A stretch of 64,000 nt of DNA from Dromaius novaehollandiae (lineage: Eukaryota; Chordata; Aves; Casuariiformes; Dromaiidae). Positions within the stretch are counted from its first letter, which is position 1. Each line of letters starts with the position of its first letter. The translations under genes and the position numbers were made by a program. The DNA is taken from positions 40,594,544-40,658,543 of the forward strand of contig NC_088101.1 in NCBI RefSeq assembly GCF_036370855.1. Direction: 5' to 3'. Positions 50,806 through 63,612 of this stretch are shown in pieces. Below the pieces are notes generated by a model. The model did no database searches, had not been told where the DNA came from, and saw only the letters and a program-made list of their open reading frames with translations.

Positions 50806-53800
50806 CCCATCCATGCTGACTCCGTTCTCCCTTCTCACCTCCTCATTCACCCGATTTTTCTCTCTGTGTACTAGAATGAGGCTTAAGAAGTTATGCACAT
50901 CCTCCCTGATGTTCTCTGCACTATTTTCCAGTATCTTTACCCTTCTTCTTTACAGGCTGGAAGAACTCTACTGAAGATCACCTAACCTTCCAGTTCTTCA
51001 AGGTAAAAATTGGTAAAATTTGGTAAAAGGTAAATTTTGTTAAGTTCAGCAGGTGATGGGTTTGATGGTACTCTACCAGTCCCCACTGCTGCCACAAAGT
51101 ATGACTGATTCTACCATAAGAAATAGTATCAGGCACTTTTGTTTATCCATATGAGCAAACTTTTACGTACTTTTACCTAAGAGAGTCATGCAACAGTGTA
51201 CTGGGAGGAGGAGTATGCAAGTGAGACAGGATCTTTGACTCTTGCCATAGAGGCAATTAGAAAAAATAAAGGAGTAATAGTTTAGCTTCCTTTGGTTTGA
51301 GTGTATGAGATTCACTTAGAAGCAGCAGCAAATGACATATCAGAAGAGACAGAAAGGAAATGGTGGAATTGAAAAGAAAATAGACGAGGGCTAAGAATCG
51401 AGAAGACAATATAAGGTTACTCAAATTAAGAGAATGTAAAGGAAAATTGTTCATTATATGCAAGCAAGACTATCCTGCGTAGATGTTAACTATAGCCATA
51501 TAACCAAAATAATAAACCTAGCAAACTTGTTAGCAGGGGGAAAAGGATTAAGAGCAATTAAAACAAATAAAAATGCTACAAAGTATTCTGTGATATCTAT
51601 TAAGGAATATTATTCAGGCTTTTACAAATCATTTGTTTCACTACATGGATGTGGTCCAAAATCTAAGCAAGACAATGGGAAGTTTTTTTATTGAATTCAG
51701 ATACTAAATCAGACCCTATTCTTTGTCCTTTGCCTGTTAAGGGTTTTTGCGTCCCCTTGAAAAGACAGTCAAGTACATTTTCATTGTCAGAGGAAAGATC
51801 TGTCTAGGTAGCCTATACTATGCGATTGAACTTACTAACGTTCACTACTACTAGCCCAAGTGAGATACATACTGTAAGTGCCGTAAGATTTACATGTCAG
51901 CTTTCATACAGCTGTAATCACTGTTATATTGAGACAAAGATAATTTACTTCCTTTTTTCTTTTGATAAAAATGACACAAATTGCTCTGGTTCTACCATCA
52001 CAGAAAAGGAACATCAGAAATGCAACTTGTATCTGTAGCATGTATTTTACTCAGTACAAATCTCAGTATCCTAAATATAACAGTTATTTGTACTGTTCAT
52101 CCAAAGTCATCAGTAGGTTCATTTAACACGAGTTTGAGAAAGGCAGTATTTATAAGGTAGTCTCTTTACAGTATGTCTTAGATATCTGATATATCCAAAT
52201 ACTAACACTTTATTGAACTTATTAGCATGGATCAGTGTCGATTTTTGGTGTATCACAGAAAATAAGTTTTTCACCACCATCTCTTCACATACTGCATTCA
52301 TGTACTCTAACAATATACTTACTATAAGATGTACGACATCTCACCAACTATATATTACAAGCCAAATTTGTTGTTAGTCCTTAATATTGTGCAATGTTAA
52401 CAATGCCATAATATATATACAGAAAGACAGCATTGTCATTTTCCTAAGCTTTTCCTCTAAAACCACAATTTTTCTGTAGCTGCATTATTAGACTTCTATT
52501 GAGATTCTAATCAGAATTCAATGATTCCTCATCTCAATGATGAGACTTTATTTTTATTTACAAAGGAACAGTATGGATGCTTTCTATTTATAACATTTAA
52601 ATTCCTCAGCTATTTAAGAGATGTATCAATAGGGAAAGAACACATTTAAGAATCTGAAAATGCAGTGCTCTATATCTGGCATTTAGTCTTTAACCAAAAA
52701 TAAAGTATTTATACTTATTTTTAATGCATCTATGTGCTCTCATCATAGAGAACACATTGCTAATCTTAAAGAATTAACATTTCATTCAAATAAACAGTTG
52801 CTAATGATTATATTCAGTTCTTCAGTATGACACAAGTGAAGTTCTAATGTAGTCCTTACAATGCCATTTTAAGTATTCTTGAAAGATCTATTACCTATAA
52901 GTCTGTGTTTATGATGGTTCCGCATATAAACAAGAAGAAACCCAAAGATTCCAAGATAAAGTTTGAAGGAAGAGGAGACACTTAGTTTGATCTAATCATC
53001 AAACTGACATCTCTGGAAAAAAACAGACAAGCCTGCAGGTACAAGCAGCCCCTGAAGAATTTGGAAAGCTGAACCTGATGGGATTTGTACACACATATTT
53101 TCTTTACTATTAGTTGGTCTAATACAAGTTATTACTTTTTCCTTCCTAGTAGGTATATTCCTTCCTAGTAGCTTAAACCCTTAGATCAGCACAACCTTTA
53201 CAACATTATCATTGCTACTGTGTAAGAAGTATAATACATGGCTACCAGCTCTATACTCCCCAAAGTACTACCTAGTAGCCTTGACTATTGCAAGATCCTC
53301 CTAAGCAGTTAATATCTCAAGCAGGTGGATGAACTGGACATGCTTTTTTACAGAAGTTTAATGTTTTAAAATTCAAATATCATGATGTCCTCCATCATTT
53401 CATCTTTACACTACTTGCAGAATTCACATTTCTTTGTTGCTTTTTGTCTGTATGGCATAAATATCACTATTTAACTCAATTTTTTTGAAATCACAAAAAA
53501 AACCTCATTGAACCCCATCCAGAAACTGTTCATAAGAGAAGGCTTTGTACTGCTAAACCCTTATTTATATCTAATTGTAATGATGGAACATACCACGTTC
53601 TTTTAATAGGAAACATTCACATCTTGGTTTCACACCTTAACCGATTAAGGATTGGAATCCCCAATTTTCAGTTATTAAAACTAAGTTACAAGAAACATAT
53701 GAGGGATGAAAATTGTGCACTCTGGAACATTTTAGCTAGATATGGAAAAAATCTGGAGGAAAAGTGGGGGAGTTCAAACATATCATTGATCAAGTACAGT

Positions 53801-54599
53801 ATATGGTTTCCAGCAACAAAGTTGCACGTAGGGCCCCGAGATTTCTGCAGCTCTCCTGCCAGTGAACAGAGCAGACTGCTGAAACTTCTAATCAATCTCC
53901 ATCCAGCGAATATGCGGTCAGTCCTTGGCACAAGATGCTCCATTACAGTGAAACAGAAGCCAAAACTCACTGGAGTGCAAAAGCTGTGGCACTCAGCTTA
54001 AAAACAAAAACAAAAAAACATACCACCCCCCCAAAAAGAAAAAAAAGCGAACAACCCACCCAACAAACACCCAACCTTTCTCTATTAGCGTAATGTTAAC
54101 AGTTGCTAGGATCATTTTGAAGACTACTTCTATCCAGCACTTGATTTCAGGTAAAGTGCTTAGAGGATAAAGATGAGTGGAGAAATTAGTATTTGAAGGT
54201 ATGATCATTTTGTGCAGGTCAACACAAGCAGTGGCAAATCAGGCAGCAGACTGTAGTTAACATAAATGTAGAATGGAAAAAAAAAAAAAACGGTAAATGA
54301 CCTTTCCCTTGCAGACCTGTTCAGACTTCTCTAACAGGCTCTCCAAAATAAGCACATAAAGCAAGGCTTGCATCAATCACCATGAAACATAAAGGAACCT
54401 CCCCTCCAGTTCCCCCCCTCACCCCATGCTGGTTCCCCTCTCTTTTCCAGGCTCTTGATTTCCCTTTTTTTAATGCTCCTTCCTGCTGGTTTATAGCCCC
54501 TGCACCTCAGGAAGCCCAGTCTCCGCTGCCAGTGACTCTTGTTACAGTACCAGTAAGGAACACATGTTGTCCATTTCTTCCAGGTGCATTTTTTATTCA
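50806..54599. other. Intergenic, AT-rich, no gene seen
   Basis: No gene recognised. Degenerate GGTAAAATT repeats occur at 51000-51040, a short direct duplication of TTCCTTCCTAGTAG at 53139-53171, A-rich tracts at 54002-54050 and an A-run near 54276-54290. The 125-codon frame at 53624-54001 has no domain. Confidence 0.45.
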
Positions 54600-54650
54600 A
54601 GTTCCACTGAAATCAATGGAAGTCTAGTCGTGTTGGATCAGAACCCAGTA
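54600..54650. repeat. Half of a palindromic dispersed repeat
   Basis: TTCCACTGAAATCAATGGAAGTC followed by TTGGATCAGAACCC has the form of the small palindromic repeats that are common in reptile and bird genomes (centre with CAATGG, end with GGATCAG). Family name not assigned. Confidence 0.4.
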
Positions 54651-55744
54651 TTTCCAAACCTTTTGAAATTAAATGAACCCTAAAGTTTGTTAAATGGAAG
54701 ATGATGGAAGTCAGTCTACACCCAGCTGCACTGGGTTTGAAAAAGGAGTTTCTGAGTTCAATGCAAGCCGCCTTGACTTGCTGCTAACTTCTTTTGGATA
54801 TGCCACCAGTGACACCATTTTAGAAACTCCTCTGAACTCCACATTTGAAACTTTTCAACCAAATGCAGTGGGCATATAAGTAACTGCAAGGTATTACTCA
54901 GACTTTCACCAGTGAGTGGGCTAATCTCGCCCCATCCATTCTCAAACTTAGCTCTTGGTATAACAACTCCTGTTAGCTGACCAGACCTCATAATCTACAG
55001 CTCAACTTCCATTCTCTAGTATTTCCGACATTTTTTCAAGTGCAATTTACATGCAGTTCTAGCTCAGCCACTAGGGATTGTATTAAAAATTCTAAGCTGC
55101 AAACGAGTGTTAAGTGTAAGATTCTTTTCACATGGTTAATGTGACATGGAGAAGGCTGCCAGTTTTAACCATATAGTGCTGCAATCCTTCATTTTGAATT
55201 TAACATTGAAGAAACTAGTTTTCTAATTGTGATGAGTTTTTCAACGGAAGTTTTGAATACCACAGAGAGTCATTTCAGTCCTTTACCATGACATCTGCAT
55301 TTTCAGGCATGTGGTTTGCCATCTAATCCTTCATCAGGTACAGGATTTGTTTGGGTCAGTCAAACATTTAAAACAGTAATGGGGCAGAAACTTTGATTCT
55401 TCTTGAAACTTCTTGCAACTATTATTAGGTAAAGGATTTGGTATTTTCTACATTGCTCAAGTACCTCACAAGTATCAAGAAATAAAAACATTTCACAATT
55501 CCAGCTTACTGGAATGCCTGATGCCTGTCTATATTCCTTACAGATGCTCTTCTATTATGTTTCATACATTTAAGAAGAAAAGCATTTGAGATTTTATGAG
55601 GAATAGCCCTAGCAGCAGTGAAAAGTGTGAGTCTAAAACAGGAGGTTTTATATCCTCAGTTTTCCTTTCTATAAGGCCCCCTTTCTTTGCTTAGACATCA
55701 ATGTCTGTTTCAACATTTTTAAAATGTTGTGTGCATTTACGGTG
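54651..55744. other. Intergenic, AT-rich, no gene seen
   Basis: Short frames only; nothing recognised. Confidence 0.5.
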
Positions 55745-55836
55745 GAATTTTCAAGGCCACCAGGAGGATTTGGATGCCAGACTGCAGTTCATTTTAATGA
55801 GAGCTGAACATCCAAATCCACAGACAGCTTTGAATA
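55745..55836. repeat. Palindromic dispersed repeat (MITE-like), about 90 bp
   Basis: GGATTTGGATG at 55766-55776 has an exact inverted copy at 55809-55819. The outer arms TTTTCAAGGC and GCTTTGAA also pair, and the centre is TTCATTTTAATGAG. The layout matches small palindromic repeats known in reptile genomes. Confidence 0.55.
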
Positions 55837-58800
55837 TATATTAGGCTTTGTATATGTGATAGTCAACAACTAGTAGAATTGGCAGCTATGCTAGACCCAA
55901 AAGTATATTCAGTTTGATTTTGCAACACCTTAGTTATTCCAACCAGACCATCAACAGTGAACTAAGCCACATTTTGCCATAGTGAGTTGTTTTTGTTGTG
56001 GCAGATACTAAGAGCAAGAAGCTGCAAAGCCATTTCACTTGCAATGTAAGCCAAATTCTGAATATAAACCTCTCACTACAGTATATTCAATTACAGAGTC
56101 ACAATCGCCTCCTATTCCAATTAGCATTTTTACAGGATTTTAGGCAACACCAGCAAATCAACGCCAGTTCCCTCACGGCAAAGATTCCCCGACATTCTTC
56201 CAGACCAGTGACTAGTTTTCAAAAGCTGTTGTCAGCACGTATGAGGAGCTGTGAAAGAGGAGGCTGTCTCAGCAGAATGGCTTCTTGTGCCACTACCTAC
56301 GACTGTCGACTAAATCACCAGTTGACCTTGGCTCCATGAGCTGTAAAAGCAAAAAGCCATACTGGCACAATTGTCAATCTGGTGCTTGCTGGCACTCGAG
56401 TAATATTTTTCGTAAGGGCAGCGCATTTTTGACATATAGCTCTCTCAAAGACACATTTTGCATATGTTTGTATTAGCAGTGAGGAAGAAGAATTAAACGT
56501 AATTCTTCAGGAAGCTACATGTCAAAACGAGTGACATACAACACAGAGACTTGATGGCAATCAAATAGAAATGATGTTAGGAAACAGCAGTACAATAGAC
56601 TTAGCAAAATGGATTCATTTTTATGAGAGCTATTTTTTATCTAAAATAATTTTATGAATAATTCCTGTCTTCAAATGAAGATAAACTGCAGACTAAATGT
56701 GCAAGTATGCAGGTAATTAGTTTTTAGTAACATTTTAGAATATAAGTCTATATATTTTTTTTAATTTCAAAATAATGGATTCCCTAAAAATATGGAGTTT
56801 TTTCTCTTTGCATAGGAATCTGCTTGAATGTCAATTTAATGATTACTACTGGTAGATGGAATTTTGATATCCATTTGGTACTGATTTACACCAGTGTTTT
56901 CAAGGCTGCCAAAAAGCAAATCCAGAAGGCAGGCAGCCAAAATTCCAGAACAGACAACTGTCTTTTATTTTATAGCTTATGCATTTTGAGCTTAATATGA
57001 TTTTCCACTAACAAGTTCTGTACCTTCTCCAAAGTGCTAAAACTGGTGTGCAGAATTGCAAAGTAACATAGCCTCTTTGAGGCAAGCTAATATTAAACTC
57101 ACGGTAAATTATAGAAATTACAGTGTTTACTCAGGAAAAAAACAGTAAGGTTAAAAGAACCACACATGATTTATTGCAGACACTTGTTTCAATAGTCACA
57201 TTTTTAAGCTCAACTATGTACGGAACAGCAATATGTCAGCTTAGTGTTGTTTTCCGTCTGATACAGAATGAACAGATACATAAAAAACAAGGAAAACACT
57301 GCTGTAAAACTTAAGGAAAGCACAAAGTATCATGTAGTGGTTATCTCATGTGCTTGATAAATAGGATGTAAGCTGTACTTAATTCTTTCAGAAAGGCCTC
57401 AAAAACAAACTACATTTCAAGTAGTAAAGGAGATACAAATAGGAACAGGATTTGCTCACTTTTCAGGCAGAACTATAAAAAGTGTCCACAGACTTACAAA
57501 ACATGGAAGCATGGTCAGGGCCATGTCTTGTACTAAATATGATGACTGACTATGATGACTGAATACTTTGAAGATTTCTAATGCTAATACTATTCCAGTT
57601 GCAACAGTAATATTAGTGAAGAAAAAGCTATTCATGCACTAGCCTAGACTCTATACAAGAAATGAAGCCTCAGCTATTACTATATATTAATCAATATGAA
57701 AGACCAAACAGCTTTGCTGTGTATCTTCCACTGATCATCCATTGCAAAGATGAACCCTATTATGATAGCATGAATGCGTTTATTGTTCCTCTTCATAGCA
57801 ATAGTTTTCACTTGACTGTGACTCCCTGAAACTGAACTCATGCTAACTAAGAATTTGATTATATGGAAAAATATATAGTCATAAACACACTCTTGTAGAA
57901 TAAACACCTCCTGAAGCTGTAACTTCATGAAGCTGTAACATCACAAAGAGCATCTTTCATTCTGTTAGGAATTATTTTATGTAACATTAAAGTCAAAATC
58001 TAAATGGTTGTAGACAACAAAATTTTAACAGGTGGAAGATAAATTCTGTGGATAACTTTTAGCCTTTTATAACAGAAAAATTTATACAAAAGTAAGTTTT
58101 AAAATACTACTATATTATTTGAGCTATGCAATTATACATGTTGATACTATGCTATCAAATTGGTGTTGCTTTTCATGTATATACATTTCTCACTGAAATG
58201 AAGTTCAAAAATTAACATTGGCCATTCAGTTACAAAAATAATTACAACATCAAGGGGAAGCCAGTAGTTACTGTGAAAGTTAATGAATTAGCCTTCAAAT
58301 TTCAGTAACTAACTACATATGCAGCCTGTATCAGTATAAAGTCCAAAAATACACTCTGCCTTCTTCTGATATGTGTCCAAAGAAGTTTATCTCTGAACCC
58401 TCAGGTGGCCAATCTAATGACCCAAAGATTCTGAAAGAATGGCCACAGGCCCCTAAACTGATATCCCATGTTCAGATATGAACTGGCAATGGCTCCTCTC
58501 TTTTGCTTTCCTCTTCCTGACACAGGTTTTTTGCTGATTATAGAACTTTTCTTCCTGTCTCCTTCCTCAGTAACATTTGTTGACCCCTATGAACTCCTAA
58601 GCTATGTCTGCTTTTCAGACTACACGGCGGTATAAAGAACGCATGCCAGCTCTAAAAGAAGCACTCTTGCATAGTAGCATGGATTTTGTTGCATGTTAGT
58701 ACAGAGGTATGCAGGCACAGCCTTAGAACCAGAATCTTATTCAGAGATAGGTTGTGAGCCTTCAGGCTGTACCCAGTAAAGATCTGCCACTACACAAATG

Positions 58801-59035
58801 ATACCAATCCCAGAAAGCCAGTCACTCTATAAGCACTGTGTGCACTTTCTTTACCTGTTATGACCTGTACAATACATACCTCTGTACATATCTGACTTGT
58901 AACTGATTCCCAGGCACCAATTAGACTCTTCCCTACACCCCACTTTTAATATATGTGATGCAAAAGAACCATCAAAGACTTTCAACTCTACACTGAAGAG
59001 AAATAAAATTTACTGTAGATGTATTTTCCACGTGT
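55837..59035. other. Intergenic, AT-rich, near the 3' end of DCHS2
   Basis: No gene recognised. The frames at 55998-56339 and 57680-57928 have no domain. A 13-bp direct duplication of TATGATGACTGA(C/A) is at about 57539-57564. If the cadherin transcript uses a more distal poly(A) site, part of this would be 3' UTR. Confidence 0.4.
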
Positions 59036-59041
59036 TTTATT
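59036..59041 (-). terminator. Candidate poly(A) signal AATAAA for DCHS2
   Basis: The plus strand reads TTTATT, so the minus strand has AATAAA about 1 kb beyond the cadherin stop. It is the first canonical hexamer I see downstream. Such hexamers are common by chance in AT-rich DNA. Confidence 0.35.
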
Positions 59042-59047
59042 GATTTG

Positions 59048-59145
59048 ATATAATATACATACATACACAGCAGTATAGGCATGTGTATGTGTCTGGATAT
59101 ACATACATACACAAAATGCGATATGTATGATATATATATATAACA
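59048..59145. repeat. TACA/TA-rich simple repeat
   Basis: Imperfect TACATACA, TGTGTATG and TATATATA units alternate over about 100 bases, just beyond the candidate poly(A) signal. Confidence 0.75.
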
Positions 59146-59619
59146 AACAAGGCCAGATTATCTGGTCTCACAGAGATGGGTCCAGCATAGGACCAAAGAA
59201 TGATGTGGAGGCACACAAACCTTGCAGAATTATAACACTGTCCTACTCTGCAGCTGTCTGGGACCAGACCTGCTTCTGTAATAGGACAGAAAGATAATAG
59301 GTATCTATTATAGATCTAATAATGAAAAGGAAGGTTGCTTTTATCTTACCATGGGTTATTCTGTTTTCCAAGGGACTCTGTAAGTGATCACTTATTATTC
59401 AAATACCATGACTCGCAGGCACTATGCTTGGAGATGGGAGAAAAATGCAGAGAAACAGCCAAGTTGGATTCTACAACACAAAGATATCTAATAAGGCCCA
59501 CTGGAAAGCTATTGGAGATGGCACAACTGCACCAGGCCCAACAGGTTAGTGGGACGCATGGGCTGAGATGGGGGAAGTCTTGGCAAATGCACAAGAGATA
59601 GCTGGAGAGAAATCCCTCC

Positions 59620-59625
59620 TTTAAT
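59620..59625 (-). terminator. Candidate variant poly(A) signal ATTAAA for DCHS2
   Basis: The plus strand reads TTTAAT, giving ATTAAA on the minus strand, about 440 bases after the stop. It could define a shorter 3' UTR. It rests on the hexamer alone. Confidence 0.25.
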
Positions 59626-60064
59626 CTTGCCCATCCCCAAGCCTACCATATTTACACATCCCTCTAGTACACTCTTCCAGTACAAACACAGAAGTGGTCA
59701 GAACCCATCAGCATGCTAATGAAGATTTTCCACAGTAAAGAGTTACTCCCATTAAATTGTTATTGAAATACTTTACAAGAAAAACAGTAAAATCTGTCAA
59801 GTTGGTTATCAAGCATGTATGCTTTACATTAGAAACTGTAGTTTTGGGGAGCTGAGAAAGTAGAAGCCTCATGGACTTGCAGTGCATTCTGTGAAGAAGG
59901 TAAGTAGTTAGAAAGTTTGTGGCTATGTTATCTAGTAACCTTTTCAGCTCATAAAAATATAAAAAATACTGGTGATACAGCTCTGGCACACGTTTTGCAT
60001 GTTAAAGAATAACAAAATACACTTTAAGCCATATGTTTTTCCACAAACTACCAGCAGTTAATAT

Positions 60065-62703
60065 CTAGACCTGAATTTCTTCCTCTCTTGCAAGTTCGTG
60101 GCTTGAACCAATGAGACATGTTCCTATCATTCTCCCATCAGACATTACTGGAGAAGTGGTAGGAGTTTGCATGGTAAGTAAAGAGAGAGAAGGAGAAAAA
60201 CTGGGAGTCATGGTTGGTGGAGGGTATCCAAGATTATGAATAAGGGGAGAACAAGGATGTTTTTTAAATGCTTGTTCTGAGATTATATTTGGCATTCGTG
60301 GTGGCACTGTCCTTATGCCAGGTTGAGCTACTGATGTTATCAAGGGAGGAGGGAAAATAAAAGATTTCTCCTCCTTAGGGAAGCTATGAATGTGTACATT
60401 TTCATCCTTCAGTTTTGCAATATCACTAAACACTGAGGCTAGAGGTTGAAATCTGGGTTCCCAACCGAACAGATAATCCCAGTTACAACTCCGTCTGAGA
60501 TCCTCATCAGAGGTGACAAGAGTTAAAAGTGAATCATATTGGGAATCCTGCATATCTGAGATCAAGATATGTTCTCTTGTGAAGTCCGCCATTACATCTT
60601 TCTCTTTTATTTGAATTTTCTTCAGCGTTTGAGATAACATTTTGTTATGGGCGTAGGCTGTGTCACAGGCTTCTTCTCCACCTTCGTCTTTAATGGCCTG
60701 GATGCTCTCCATGCTTTGACTGGTAGCGACAACATCACTTTCTCCAGATTGACAGGATAGTTGATCAGATTCTCTTGGAATTCCTGAATCTGGCACCCGC
60801 GAGCCTCGCTCACTTAGAGCTGAACCAGAGCTCTTTCTGCAAGGATATTCATTGATCCTTTTGATTTCCTCATCTTCTGCAGTTTCCCCTTCAGCTGAAC
60901 CGTGGCCACCAGAATCTGAATGCCTACAGGGGTTACCAACATCCTCCTCCTCTCTGATTCCTACTAAGCTCAGCCATTCTGCTATGGTACCCATGGGAAG
61001 CATACTGCTCTCAGTAGTCTGTATTTTCTGGCAGTCCTTAGGGACTTTATCTTCACTCGCCAAACTTAAATTAGTAGCTGATGAGGATGCTGCTTCTTTT
61101 TTCGCACAAGAGTTCATCACGTCTTTTTGCTTATATCTCAGAATAAGTGCAAAAAGACTGACAGCAAGCAATAGGAACACTACAAAGGAGACAGAAAGGC
61201 TAGCAATCAGGCTGTATGCAGACCCTGCAGGATAATTCTCAGGAGAATTAGAAATATTTACCAAAACAGTGCACACAGTGAACTTCGAGTCAATTTTTGG
61301 ACTATGAGCTCTTACTAACAACTCCAGGGTGTCATCTTTCCTTCTGCTGCCATTTTTCTTTCTATGGACAGTTTGAGTCAAATAAATATTGCCACTGGTT
61401 TGATTTACAGAAAAGAATGGAGAAGACTTTAGCAAGGAGTAATGAACAACTCCATCCAGTCCACCATCATTATCTGATGCTGTTACTTTGCCAAGTAACT
61501 GACCTGCTTCATTTTTCTCAGGGAGATTAAATAAATACTGATCTTGGGTAAAAACTGGGTCAAATTCGTCTGTACCCTCAATATCTACCTGAACTGTAAC
61601 TGTAGCCAATGAGTCACCTTTGTCTTTTGCTTGGATTATGAGACAATACCTATTCTGACTTTCATAGTCAAACGTTTGCTTTGTATGAATATCTCCTGTC
61701 AAAGGGTCGATGAAAAACATGTCATGGTCTCTAGCAGCGTCACGATGAGCCAAACATGAAGACTGGATGGAATAGGTAATGTGTCCATAGGAGCCTTTAT
61801 CAAAATCCAGTGCTTTAACAGTGCACACAAAAGAAAAGGTAGGCAGATTTTCACTGACAATGCACTTCAGGCTGGGAAACAAAAACAGTGGGGCATAATC
61901 ATTGTCATCTAGGACACTAACAAGAACAACAGAAAAAGCCACATTTTTTACATCAGCTCCTCCATCTGTGGCTTGGATATTCAAAGTGAACTTCACAGTA
62001 TCTTCATAATCCAGAGTTTTTACCAAATCCACTGATCCAGTTTTCCTATCCAAGCGAAAATACCCCTTTTCATTTCCAGACATGATAGCATAAGTGATCT
62101 CTGCATTAGCTCCTGCATCACAGTCATTTGCTGAAACTTCAGTGATATGACTACCTATAGGGATGCTTTCTTTGACATGAATATGGTACTCCAGGTTGTT
62201 AAATACTGGTGGATTATCATTAACATCCAGTACAGTTATTAGTACAGTAGCAGTTGAATTTAAGGAAGGTGTTCCATGATCAGATGCAAGGAGGACCAAA
62301 CAGTGGGAAGATGCAGTTTCCCTATCAAGAGCATTGCTCAAAACAAGACTGCCAACAAGCTTGTAAGATGTTTCTGATTCCATGAGACTTGTTTCCACAG
62401 AGAATAGATTATCAGCATTGCCATCAATAATAGAATATTCAATATGTGTATTTTCATATGTCCAGTCACAGTCAATGGCTGAAAATGTGAGGATGCTTTC
62501 TCCAACTGAGGCATCCTCACTCACGCTGAGATTGTACAATGCCCTTGTGAACTTAGGGGCATAGTTATTTACATCTTCTATTTGTATCTCTACAGATGTA
62601 ACTGCACTTAAAGCAGGACTTCCACTGTCCTTAGCTTCTATAAGGAGTTGAATAATGGAATTCTTTCCCAGGTGTATCACTGGTTTAGTAGTGAATACTG
62701 AAC
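60065..62703 (-). CDS. DCHS2: Dachsous-type cadherin (probable DCHS2 / protocadherin-23), terminal coding exon, partial
   Basis: This exon encodes the last 878 complete residues of a giant adhesion cadherin at the cell surface; Dachsous proteins bind Fat-type cadherins in planar polarity and growth signalling (family knowledge). Residues are counted from the first full codon of the exon. Residues 1-51 are the end of one cadherin repeat. Three full repeats follow, at 52-167, 168-273 and 274-384, with calcium motifs DVNDNPPVF (159-167), LDRE, LDYE and FDYE. A degenerate membrane-proximal repeat covers about 385-488. A hydrophobic helix at about 495-521 (genomic 61139-61219) is followed by a 357-residue cytoplasmic tail. 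The tail holds FGWEPRFQPLASVF (745-758), a Dachsous-like C-terminal block. Sequons at N57, N148, N433, N450 and N482 fit an extracellular region. The open frame continues upstream to a Met at 62737, but an AG acceptor shows that coding starts at 62703, in phase 1. The stop is TAG at 60065-60067. Cadherin identity is certain. DCHS2 rather than DCHS1 is inferred from the AT-rich, gene-poor context and is less sure. Confidence 0.85.
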
Positions 62704-63569
62704 CTGAAAATAAAATAGAATTAATAAAAACCCACACTCACCAGGGCAAATAAACATGATTCCAAGAGCTGAATCTAATTGGTTGTATTTGAAAATGACT
62801 CAAATACAATGGTTGCATACATACAAAAGTAAATTTTAGAAACCAAAGTTAATTCTGCAAAGCCAAGGTCCACCCACAGTGATACAGTATACATACTGTA
62901 CTGTACAGATACACACACTGTATTTAGACTAGCAAAACTGTCTCTTCTTCTGAATAGGCTGAACAGGTAAACTGCGGAAAATAAAAAGCAAAATAACGCT
63001 AAGGAAATATAGACTCTTTATTAGAGGCAGCTATTCTCTGCAAGTTAATTATTGAATGCTATCCGTTTTCCTGTCTTGCTATCTAGTAACAGCATTATAG
63101 GCATGTTTGTTACTTAGACAGGTTTGCCAATAAGTTAGGTAAATATGTTTTATCCAACTTGCTTATCTAAACATGCTCACAAACCATTTACTTCTACTTT
63201 ACTGTTCATGGTGTATAGCTAAATGCTGCAGGAACAATGGTGTGTGACAATTTTCTGATCAGAGTTAAAAACAATCGCTAGCCAAAGATAAAGACAGGTT
63301 GGTGAACACAGAGTAAGAAATGGGTAAAAAAGAAAACATCTTTAATTGGGTTAAACATCTGTATATTCAGTGTTTGCAGTTATCATCACCCAACAAACAT
63401 TGCATTCAAAAATTCCTCTCACGTGAATGCTTGGGAACAGCAAATAAGTGGCATGGACTTGCTCAAACTGAACAATAGTGGCACATTTCTGCAATATCAA
63501 GTTCTGAAGCTGGCATAACCAAAAAATCATATGTATACATATGTACATACAAAGAGAGAGAGAGAGAGA

Positions 63570-63612
<43 letters not shown>

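Larger units (their letters stand above)
59036..60064 (-). other. DCHS2: Probable 3' UTR of DCHS2
   Basis: This is the non-coding stretch directly downstream of the cadherin stop codon. On the minus strand it contains a variant poly(A) signal ATTAAA (59620-59625) and a canonical AATAAA (59036-59041), about 440 and 1025 bases past the stop. Either could end the transcript; the outer limit here is set by the second. A short open frame at 59708-59989 lies inside it and has no recognisable domain. The extent is inferred and would need transcript data. Confidence 0.45.

Noticed and set aside
59708..59989. 93-codon minus frame just after the cadherin stop
   Set aside because: Lies in the probable 3' UTR and shows no domain.
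1..60000. SFRP2 exons, endogenous viral genes, CRISPR arrays or operons
   Set aside because: Looked for and not seen: no frizzled-type cysteine pattern, no retroviral gag/pol/env-like frame or paired LTR, no regularly spaced repeats.
62704..62737. Upstream ATG at 62737 as the start of the cadherin protein
   Set aside because: It lies in the intron. A clear acceptor follows it, and the first repeat begins mid-domain, so the protein continues from earlier exons.
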